Shown: piece after piece, positions 1 through 5,820 of the stretch
How the letters are laid out: every line of letters begins with the position of its first letter
Numbering within the stretch: position 1 is the stretch's first letter
Source: Litorivivens sp047622145
Lineage (GTDB): Bacteria > Pseudomonadota > Gammaproteobacteria > Pseudomonadales > Spongiibacteraceae
Length of the DNA stretch: 6,176 nucleotides
Reading direction: 5' to 3'
NCBI GenBank assembly: GCA_047622145.1
Contig: JBLHMO010000169.1
Coordinates: 1 to 6,176 of the forward strand
Notes under the pieces: model-generated
What the model was told of the DNA's origin: nothing
Databases searched by the model: none
The model's input: the letters and a program-made list of their open reading frames with translations, nothing else
Program-made: the position numbers and the translations under genes

Positions 1-71
1 GTGTAATATCGTTTTTTTAATTGTTCTGCAATGCGTGCTGGATCCTGACGCACCAGTTTAAGGTCGAGCAT
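1..71 (-). CDS. serS: Seryl-tRNA synthetase, N-terminal fragment (runs off left edge)
   Basis: Reading leftward from an ATG at 71-69, 23 complete codons are visible, beginning MLDLKLVRQDPARIAEQL. This matches the start of bacterial seryl-tRNA synthetases (typically MLDxxLxRxxPxxVAxxL), the first helix before the long coiled-coil arm that grips the tRNA-Ser variable arm. The enzyme charges tRNA-Ser with serine in the cytoplasm. The catalytic domain lies outside the window, so intactness cannot be judged. The gene starts 18 nt after the crcB stop, with a GGAG ribosome binding site in that gap, so it appears to be the fifth gene of the ftsK-lolA-rarA-crcB-serS unit. serS also follows rarA in E. 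coli, which supports the call. Identification rests on a short peptide plus synteny. Confidence 0.85.
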   Translation of the reverse strand, partial: MLDLKLVRQDPARIAEQLKKRYY

Positions 72-82
72 GAATCGTATTT

Positions 83-86
83 CTCC
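83..86 (-). promoter_or_regulatory. Ribosome binding site of serS
   Basis: The minus strand reads GGAG here, 11 nt before the serS ATG. It lies in the 18-nt gap after the crcB stop and supports the ATG at 71-69 as the serS start. The spacing is slightly long but workable. Confidence 0.55.
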
Positions 87-89
87 GCT

Positions 90-458
90 TTATCTCATCA
101 GTAGCATGCCTAGACCACAGCCCAGCACACAACTCACTAAAGTAATCAGTACATAGGACAGCGCCATAAGCCAGCGCCCTCCTTCGATAATGGCAACCGT
201 TTCCAGCGCGAATGTTGAGAAGGTGGTAAATGCGCCCAAAAAACCGACCATCAGTAGGTAACGACTGTCGGCATGCAAAGCCGATTTTTCTGTAATAACG
301 ACGTAGACCATACCGATGGCAAAAGAGCCTAGCGCATTAATGCTGAACGTCGCCCACGGCCACTCATGATTGAAGTACTGGTAACTGATCCGGCCTATTG
401 CAAATCGACTAACCGAGCCGAGCGCGCCGCCAAGTGCCACCAAGAGATATTGTAACAT
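90..458 (-). CDS. crcB: Fluoride ion channel CrcB/Fluc
   Basis: This 122-residue, very hydrophobic protein has the usual length and four-helix layout of the Fluc/CrcB family (segments at about 2-22, 34-55, 65-90 and 96-120). Family marks are GGALGSVSRF near residues 10-19, the pore asparagine N41 in the motif NALGSF, and the signature FTTFSTF at 77-83, which carries the phenylalanines F80 and F83 that line the fluoride path. In this family two subunits pair in antiparallel fashion in the inner membrane to make two pores that let fluoride leak out of the cell. The ATG overlaps the rarA stop by one base (TGATG). The nearest purine-rich stretch (GGAAG) ends 11 nt upstream, so translation probably depends on ribosomes finishing rarA. 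There is no room for a fluoride riboswitch directly upstream. The family call is secure; regulation is inferred. Confidence 0.95.
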   Translation of the reverse strand: MLQYLLVALGGALGSVSRFAIGRISYQYFNHEWPWATFSINALGSFAIGMVYVVITEKSALHADSRYLLMVGFLGAFTTFSTFALETVAIIEGGRWLMALSYVLITLVSCVLGCGLGMLLMR

Positions 459-1756
459 CAGGGATAACGCTTCCAGTTGCTGGCAGCATCGAGCTGTTTA
501 AGATGCGTCAATTTTTCACTGATTTTTTTTTCCAGCCCACGCGGAACCGGTTGATAATACTGGGGACTCTTGAGTTTCTCGGGAAAGTAATTTTCGCCGG
601 CCGCGTAACAATCCGGATAATCATGCGCGTAGCGATATTCTTCGCCAAACCCCTGCTCTTTCATCAGCTTTGTCGGTGCATTGCGCAAATGCAGGGGCAC
701 ATCATCGCTAGATTGCTGACGAACATCAGCCATAACCGCTTTAAAAGCGCTGTACACAGCATTGCTCTTGGGTGCGCAGGCCAAATACACCACAGCTTGC
801 GCCAGTGCCAGCTCGCCCTCTGGGCTGCCTAGGCGCTCTTGAACATCCCAAGCATTCAGCGCGAGTTGCAGTGCCCTGGGGTCGGCGTTGCCAATATCTT
901 CGCTGGCCATACGAACCAGCCGCCGTCCGAGATACAGCGGATCACAACCGCCATCGAGCATACGCGCGAACCAATACAGTGAAGCATCCGGTGAGCTGCC
1001 GCGCACAGCTTTGTGTAGCGCCGAAATTTGATCGTAAAAACTGTCGCCCTGCTTGTCGAAACGCCGAGGCTGACCACCTAATATTTCATTCACAATGTCT
1101 GCAGTTACACTGCTGGGATGCCCCGCCGAATAGGCCATATCCAACGCTAGTTCGACGAAGTTGAGCGCCCGTCGACCATCGCCATCAGATTGCTGCGCCA
1201 ACAGCAGAAGCAGCTCATCGGGGCAGGTAAATTCAAGGCTGCCGCGGCAACGCTCTAATATACTGACCACCGCTTCATCGCTAAGGGATTTTAATCGATA
1301 CACGCGTGCGCGCGACAACAAGGCGTTGTTGAGTTCAAAACTTGGGTTTTCAGTGGTGGCGCCAACGAAGATGACGGTGCCGTCTTCAACAAAGGGCAAA
1401 AAGGCATCCTGCTGGGCTTTGTTAAAGCGGTGTACTTCGTCGACGAACAGCACCGTTTGGCGCCGGTATTGCTGCTGCAGACGCGCCTCTTCAATGGCGG
1501 CGCGTATATCCTTTACACCGGCCAATACTGCAGACAGCGTAATAAAATGAGCGTCGCAAAGTTGTGCGATCAACTTCGCCAAGGTGGTTTTACCGACGCC
1601 GGGGGGGCCCCAGAAAATCATGGAGTGCAGTTGCCCTGAGTCTAGGGCTTCGCGCAGTGGTTTATTTGCGCCCAGCAAATGCTCCTGCCCCAGAAAGCCG
1701 GTCAGGTCATTGGGCCGCATACGCGCCGCAAGTGGCTGAGTTGCGCCGTCAGTCAC
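458..1756 (-). CDS. rarA: Replication-associated recombination protein A (AAA+ ATPase, RarA/MgsA)
   Basis: The 432-residue protein is a clamp-loader-like AAA+ ATPase of the RarA/MgsA/WRNIP1 family, which acts at stalled replication forks and interacts with SSB. Visible motifs are RPNDLTGFLGQEHLLG (14-29), Walker A GPPGVGKT (50-57), Walker B LFVDEVHR (103-110, D106 and E107), sensor 1 VGATTENP (131-138), the arginine finger region LLSRARVY (146-153) and sensor 2 GDGRRALN (192-199). The C-terminal half carries the family's oligomerisation domain, including KAVRGSSPDASLYWFARML (249-267) and the AxxEDIGNADP stretch (284-293). E. coli RarA is about 447 residues, so this is near full length. The start is GTG at 1756-1754, overlapping the lolA stop as GTGA, with AGGA about 9 nt upstream; an earlier start would run further into lolA. 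The gene carries a C7 run in the Walker A codons and an A9 run near codons 409-412. Identification is firm. Confidence 0.96.
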   Translation of the reverse strand: MTDGATQPLAARMRPNDLTGFLGQEHLLGANKPLREALDSGQLHSMIFWGPPGVGKTTLAKLIAQLCDAHFITLSAVLAGVKDIRAAIEEARLQQQYRRQTVLFVDEVHRFNKAQQDAFLPFVEDGTVIFVGATTENPSFELNNALLSRARVYRLKSLSDEAVVSILERCRGSLEFTCPDELLLLLAQQSDGDGRRALNFVELALDMAYSAGHPSSVTADIVNEILGGQPRRFDKQGDSFYDQISALHKAVRGSSPDASLYWFARMLDGGCDPLYLGRRLVRMASEDIGNADPRALQLALNAWDVQERLGSPEGELALAQAVVYLACAPKSNAVYSAFKAVMADVRQQSSDDVPLHLRNAPTKLMKEQGFGEEYRYAHDYPDCYAAGENYFPEKLKSPQYYQPVPRGLEKKISEKLTHLKQLDAASNWKRYP

Positions 1757-2358
1757 TGCTCGTGTCCTACCGTGCTCTGCTCAAATACAAACAATGAATC
1801 GGCTAATGTGCCAATGTTTATTTGTGTATTGCGCAGGCGAATTTCTGTTTGCTGACCGAGATTATCGGTCAATAGCATTTTCGTTAGGGCACGGCCTTTG
1901 AAGCTTAGCGCCAGCTGCGTGAATTCAACCTGTTTTGCGAGCGGCTTCAGCGTGAAGGTGTCCCCGACTTCGCCAATCTGATACTGCTCACTTAAAGACG
2001 CGGCACTGGCCGCCAGTATAAGCATGGGGGTTTGCGCCACCGAGGTAAAAGATTCAGTGCTCAGTTGTTCAAAGTCGGGGTCGTAACGCCACAAGGTTTC
2101 GCCATTGGTGAGCACCAGGTAGCGATAAGGCTCGTTGATTTCCCAGCGTAATTGGTGTGGCCGCTGGAACGCCATCTTGCCGGCAGATTCCTCAAGCAAT
2201 TCGCCTTGGTCGCTGGCAACGCGCTGGCTAAATTCCGCCTGCATATTACGGGTGTCGGCCAACAGTGCGGCCAGTGCACTGGCGGCAGCATCGTTCTCTC
2301 CCGCGTACAATGGCGCGGCGAAGACGGAAATACTTAACAATACAATGCCTAGCAACAT
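1753..2358 (-). CDS. lolA: Outer-membrane lipoprotein carrier protein LolA
   Basis: The 201-residue protein (E. coli LolA is about 203) is the periplasmic shuttle that takes lipoproteins from the LolCDE complex in the inner membrane to LolB at the outer membrane. Residues 1-19 form a signal peptide with likely cleavage after PLYA, before GEND. The mature part shows MQAEFSQ (39-45), GKMAFQRPHQLRWEINEPY (60-78) and the family hallmark LWRYDPDFEQ (89-98), followed by beta-strand-rich sequence to the C terminus. The signal peptide is odd: MLLGIVLLSISVF has no lysine or arginine before the hydrophobic core. An in-frame TAG at 2382-2380 prevents a much longer N terminus, and only an ATT codon lies as a rare alternative start. 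The ATG follows the ftsK stop by one base, with only a weak GGAT upstream, so coupling to ftsK translation is likely. Confidence 0.95.
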   Translation of the reverse strand: MLLGIVLLSISVFAAPLYAGENDAAASALAALLADTRNMQAEFSQRVASDQGELLEESAGKMAFQRPHQLRWEINEPYRYLVLTNGETLWRYDPDFEQLSTESFTSVAQTPMLILAASAASLSEQYQIGEVGDTFTLKPLAKQVEFTQLALSFKGRALTKMLLTDNLGQQTEIRLRNTQINIGTLADSLFVFEQSTVGHEQ

Positions 2359-2359
2359 A

Positions 2360-4678
2360 TTAATCCATGGGTGGCGGGGCTAAAACTTCACGTGCGCCGT
2401 TATGCCCCATTTCTGTTACAAGTCCGGCTGCCTCCATCGTTTCGATCAGGCGGGCGGCGCGATTGTAGCCAATGCGAAGCTTGCGCTGCACCGAGGAAAT
2501 CGATGCCCTGCGACTCTCGCACACAAACCTGACGGCTTCGTCGTAAAGAGCATCGGTCTCACCATCGTCGTCGGTACTGGGGGCGCCAGTAATCGTGTCT
2601 ATCTGGCTGCCTTCTTCCAATAAACCGATTACATAGTCTGGCGCGCCGCGGCGCTGCCAATCGGCTACTACGCGATGTACTTCATCGTCCGATACAAAGG
2701 CGCCGTGAACCCGCACCGGCAAACCACTGCCCGGCGGCAAATACAGCATATCGCCGTGGCCGAGCAGCTGCTCGGCACCGCCCTGATCCAAAATGGTTCT
2801 GGAATCTATCTTTGACGAAACCTGAAAGGCAATGCGCGTTGGCACGTTGGCTTTAATCAAGCCGGTGATAACGTCGACCGAGGGCCGCTGTGTGGCCAGT
2901 ATCAAGTGTATGCCTGCCGCCCTTGCCTTCTGCGCAATACGCGCTATTAACTCTTCAACCTTCTTGCCGACAATCATAATCATATCGGCAAATTCGTCGA
3001 TAACGACTACGATCGCGGGCAAATGCGTCAATGCCGGCGCTTCAGCTTGATCAACACCCGCCTCAAACACCTCGGCGGGAATCCACAGAGGGTCTTTGAT
3101 CGGGTTGCCGCTATTGGCGGCGTCTAAAACCTTGCGGTTAAAGCCGGCTAGATTTCGAACCCCTAGCGTCGACATCAGTTTGTAGCGCCGCTCCATTTCA
3201 CCTACACACCAGCGCAGTCCGTTAGCGGCATCTTTCATATCGGTAATGACCGGTGCCAGCAGGTGCGGAATACCGTCGTAAACGGATAGCTCCAACATTT
3301 TCGGATCGACCAGCATTAGCCGGACTTTATCTGGCCCCGACTTGTACAAGAGGCTAACCAGCATGGCATTTACGCCTACTGATTTACCGGAGCCGGTGGT
3401 GCCGGCGACTAACAGGTGAGGCATTTTCGCCAGATCGGCGACCACTGGCTCGCCTGAAATGTCGTGGCCTAAGGCAAGCGTTAGCGGCGACTTGCTGTCT
3501 TCGTAAGTCTTTGATGACAGCACTTCACGGAAGTTCACAATTTCACGATCTTCGTTCGGAATCTCTATCCCAACATAGGGCTTGCCGGGAATAACTTCGA
3601 CCACCCGTACGCTGATCACGGCCAATGAGCGCGCCAGATCTTTGGCGAGGTTGCTAATCTTGCTAACCTTCACACCAGCATCGGGTTCTATTTCGAAGCG
3701 AGTGATAACCGGACCGGGAAACACAGCGACAACTTTCGCGATGACATTGAAGTCCGCCAATTTAAGTTCCAGCAGGCGCGACATGGCTTCCAGCGTTTCC
3801 GGTGAAAAACCCCTCTCGTGGTGATGATCCGCTTCATCCAGAAGTTGTAGCGGCGGCAAATCGCCAATGACGGGGGAGTCAAACAACAATTTTTGCCGCT
3901 CTTTCTCCACTCTCTGGCTGTTTTGTAGAGGCTTAGGTTTAGGTGGTGATATTTTGGGTGGAATCCGGTCTTTTTGCTTCGCTATTTGTTTAACAACAGC
4001 TTCACGTCGCTGATTTTGGACCTCTTTCACGTTACGACGCTCCCGATACCAGCGCAGCAAGCGCTCGGTTCGATCCTTCCCTGTGTCTATCAAACCAAGT
4101 GTGAACTCGCCTAGCTTGTCCATCAGCGCAATCCAGGAAAGATCGGTAAAGATAGTCAGGCCGAACAACAAAATAGCCACGAGTATCAGGCGAGCCCCAA
4201 AGACACTGAAGGCCTCTACCGAAGCATTGCCTATGGCGTCGCCCAGTACTCCGCCCGCCCCGAAAGGTATCTGAGCGTCCGCGTGACTAATGGCCGCCAG
4301 CGCCGTACTGGCCATCATCACCAGTATGAAGCCGACAAATCGCAGTCCCAGTACAATCGGATCGATCAATTGCGCCGCACTGCGATCGCGAAATATCCTT
4401 ACCGCCTGAAAGCCCAGCATCGCTGGAAAGAGATAGGCCATGTAGCCAAATAGCGCGTAAAACACATCCGCAAACCAAGCGCCCACCGGGCCAACGGCAT
4501 TGCTTATCGCCCCGCCATTTCCAGTGCGCGACCAGCTGGGGTCGTCCACACTGTATGTGCTTAAGGCGACCAGAAGAAATACAAATATTGCTGAAAATGC
4601 AATCAGAGCTCCTTCACGAAAACGTAAAGACAACTGTTCGCGGGCTTTATTGTCCCGGCGTTCCGCTGATTTTCCCAA
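2360..4678 (-). CDS. ftsK: DNA translocase FtsK
   Basis: This 772-residue protein is the septal DNA pump that clears chromosome ends from the closing division site and activates XerCD at dif. Four membrane segments lie at about 23-43, 67-93, 107-130 and 161-180, anchoring it at the septum. A basic, proline-rich linker follows (about 182-290); it is short compared with the roughly 600-residue linker of E. coli. The motor has an alpha domain (about 292-390) and a RecA-like beta domain with Walker A GTTGSGKS (426-433, K432), Walker B VVVIDEFADM (557-566, D561 and E562) and LILATQRPS (592-600). The C-terminal gamma winged helix (about 705-770) contains RRASISSVQRKLRIGYNRAAR, close to the E. coli KOPS-reading domain. 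The start is TTG at 4678-4676: an in-frame TAG at 4693-4691 leaves no ATG or GTG upstream, and GAGGGG sits just ahead. It is the first gene of the leftward unit. Confidence 0.97.
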   Translation of the reverse strand: MGKSAERRDNKAREQLSLRFREGALIAFSAIFVFLLVALSTYSVDDPSWSRTGNGGAISNAVGPVGAWFADVFYALFGYMAYLFPAMLGFQAVRIFRDRSAAQLIDPIVLGLRFVGFILVMMASTALAAISHADAQIPFGAGGVLGDAIGNASVEAFSVFGARLILVAILLFGLTIFTDLSWIALMDKLGEFTLGLIDTGKDRTERLLRWYRERRNVKEVQNQRREAVVKQIAKQKDRIPPKISPPKPKPLQNSQRVEKERQKLLFDSPVIGDLPPLQLLDEADHHHERGFSPETLEAMSRLLELKLADFNVIAKVVAVFPGPVITRFEIEPDAGVKVSKISNLAKDLARSLAVISVRVVEVIPGKPYVGIEIPNEDREIVNFREVLSSKTYEDSKSPLTLALGHDISGEPVVADLAKMPHLLVAGTTGSGKSVGVNAMLVSLLYKSGPDKVRLMLVDPKMLELSVYDGIPHLLAPVITDMKDAANGLRWCVGEMERRYKLMSTLGVRNLAGFNRKVLDAANSGNPIKDPLWIPAEVFEAGVDQAEAPALTHLPAIVVVIDEFADMIMIVGKKVEELIARIAQKARAAGIHLILATQRPSVDVITGLIKANVPTRIAFQVSSKIDSRTILDQGGAEQLLGHGDMLYLPPGSGLPVRVHGAFVSDDEVHRVVADWQRRGAPDYVIGLLEEGSQIDTITGAPSTDDDGETDALYDEAVRFVCESRRASISSVQRKLRIGYNRAARLIETMEAAGLVTEMGHNGAREVLAPPPMD

Positions 4679-4681
4679 GCG

Positions 4682-4687
4682 CCCCTC
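4682..4687 (-). promoter_or_regulatory. Ribosome binding site supporting the TTG start of ftsK
   Basis: The minus strand reads GAGGGG, then CGC, then the TTG start. Taking GAGG as the core leaves 5 nt to the start codon. The next in-frame start candidate, a TTG at codon 16, has no comparable purine-rich stretch, so this site decides the start. Confidence 0.55.
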
Positions 4688-4719
4688 AACCTACTGATTT
4701 ATGTTCATATATTTCGCCC

Positions 4720-4728
4720 ATCTTAACA
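4720..4728 (-). promoter_or_regulatory. Candidate extended -10 promoter for the ftsK unit
   Basis: On the minus strand the sequence is TGTTAAGAT, which fits an extended -10 (TGn plus TAAGAT, four of six to TATAAT). No good -35 lies 16-18 bp upstream, as is usual for extended -10 promoters. Transcription would begin near 4713, giving a leader of about 34 nt before the TTG. A competing reading is TTAAGA, 17 bp, CATAAA, slightly closer to ftsK. Some promoter is expected here because the gene upstream is divergent, but the exact one is uncertain. Confidence 0.3.
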
Positions 4729-4749
4729 TTCATGGCCAGGGTTTGCGCC

Positions 4750-4770
4750 ACCGGAATAGCTTTTGCCGGT
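4750..4770. repeat. Short inverted repeat over the trxB -35 box
   Basis: ACCGG at 4750-4754 and CCGGT at 4766-4770 form 5-bp inverted arms around an 11-bp centre. The right arm covers most of the TTGCCG -35 element. The 21-bp span fits a dimeric regulator's operator, but arms this short also arise by chance, and no regulator is identifiable. Confidence 0.25.
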
Positions 4771-4791
4771 CGCGCTCTTTTACCCTATTAT
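4763..4791 (+). promoter_or_regulatory. Sigma70-type promoter of trxB-aat
   Basis: TTGCCG (4763-4768) and TATTAT (4786-4791) are separated by exactly 17 bp, and the elements match four of six and five of six consensus bases. Transcription would start near 4798, giving a leader of about 47 nt before the trxB ATG. It is the best promoter match I found in the window and lies in the only sizeable intergenic gap. It should drive trxB and, by read-through, aat. Confidence 0.65.
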
Positions 4792-4830
4792 GAGCGCCCT
4801 CTATCGCATCATTACTACTCACTCGAATTC

Positions 4831-4834
4831 AGGA
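4831..4834 (+). promoter_or_regulatory. Ribosome binding site of trxB
   Basis: AGGA lies 10 nt before the trxB ATG and supports that start. No other in-frame ATG is available near the N terminus of the FAD-binding domain. Confidence 0.5.
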
Positions 4835-4844
4835 TCGTCGCAAC

Positions 4845-5804
4845 ATGTCTGAAGTACAACATGAGCTACAACACCATCGCCTCATCATTCTCGGCTCGGG
4901 CCCTGCCGGCTACACCGCCGCAGTTTACGCCGCCCGCGCCAATCTTTCGCCCGTTGTCATTACTGGCGTGGAGCAAGGCGGCCAATTGACCACCACCACC
5001 GATGTCGACAACTGGCCCGGCGACGACCAAGGCGTTCAAGGCCCCGAGTTGATGATGCGCATGCAGGCGCACGCGGAGCGCTTTGATACCGACGTTATTG
5101 TTGACCATATTGAGTCGGTTGACCTCTCAATACGGCCATTCAAACTGTCCGGTAATAAACAATACAGCTGTGATGCACTGATCATTGCCACCGGCGCCTC
5201 CGCTCAGTATTTGGGGCTGCCCTCGGAGGAGGCCTTTATGGGCAAGGGCGTGAGCGCCTGTGCAACCTGCGACGGCTTTTTCTACCGTGGCAAGAAAGTC
5301 GCGGTTATCGGCGGCGGCAATACCGCCGTGGAAGAAGCACTGTACCTGTCCAATATCGCCTCTGAAGTCACATTGGTGCATCGTCGCGACTCACTGCGCT
5401 CTGAGAAAATCCTTCAGGACAAGCTGTTTGACCGTGAAAAGAACGGCAATATCACTATCGTATGGAATCACACCTTAGACGAAGTCCTCGGTGATGACAG
5501 CGGTGTCACCGGCATGCGCATCAAAAGCACTCAGGACGATAGCAGTAAAGATCTCGACTTGGCCGGCGTCTTTATTGCCATTGGTCACAAGCCCAATACT
5601 GACATTTTTGCTGGTCAGCTCGACATGAAGGACGGTTACTTAACGATCAATTCAGGCGCCGGCGGCAACGCCACCGCTACCAGTACTGAAGGAGTTTTCG
5701 CTGCCGGCGATGTAGCCGATCACGTTTACCGACAGGCGGTAACATCAGCGGGCTTTGGCTGCATGGCGGCGCTGGATGCAGAAAAATTTCTGGACAATGA
5801 ATAA
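4845..5804 (+). CDS. trxB: Thioredoxin reductase (NADPH)
   Basis: The 319-residue flavoprotein (E. coli TrxB is about 321) passes electrons from NADPH through FAD and a redox disulfide to thioredoxin in the cytoplasm. Domains in order: FAD-binding part with GSGPAG (17-22) and GGQLTTTTDVDNWPG (45-59); NADPH domain with the active-site CATC (C139 and C142), GGGNTA (156-161) and the phosphate-binding HRRDSLR (179-185); then the returning FAD part with GVFAAGDV (283-290) and RQAVTSAGFGC (296-306). All catalytic and cofactor motifs are present, so it should be active and of the low-molecular-weight bacterial type. The ATG has AGGA 10 nt upstream and a good promoter further up. It is divergent from ftsK and 16 nt ahead of aat, so trxB and aat likely share one transcript. 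Confidence 0.97.
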   Translation: MSEVQHELQHHRLIILGSGPAGYTAAVYAARANLSPVVITGVEQGGQLTTTTDVDNWPGDDQGVQGPELMMRMQAHAERFDTDVIVDHIESVDLSIRPFKLSGNKQYSCDALIIATGASAQYLGLPSEEAFMGKGVSACATCDGFFYRGKKVAVIGGGNTAVEEALYLSNIASEVTLVHRRDSLRSEKILQDKLFDREKNGNITIVWNHTLDEVLGDDSGVTGMRIKSTQDDSSKDLDLAGVFIAIGHKPNTDIFAGQLDMKDGYLTINSGAGGNATATSTEGVFAAGDVADHVYRQAVTSAGFGCMAALDAEKFLDNE

Positions 5805-5820
5805 TCGCCCGTCCTGAAGC

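Noticed and set aside
12..18. A7 run on the serS coding strand at codons 18-20 as a slippage site
   Set aside because: Runs of seven are common in Lys-rich coding sequence and the gene is cut off, so the consequence cannot be assessed.
434..1797. Several plus-strand open frames of 69-132 codons opposite rarA and crcB
   Set aside because: They lie antisense to well-conserved genes, are rich in Arg, Cys and Ser, resemble no family and have no supporting start signals. They are shadows of the coding strand.
4555..4989. A 144-codon plus-strand open frame spanning the ftsK 5' end, the gap and the trxB 5' end
   Set aside because: It overlaps two certain genes in other frames and its sequence is low-information. 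The gap portion contains the trxB promoter. No evidence that it is translated.
5805..5820. A separate promoter or terminator between trxB and aat
   Set aside because: The gap is only 16 nt and shows neither a hairpin with a T run nor -10/-35 elements; simple read-through is the better explanation.
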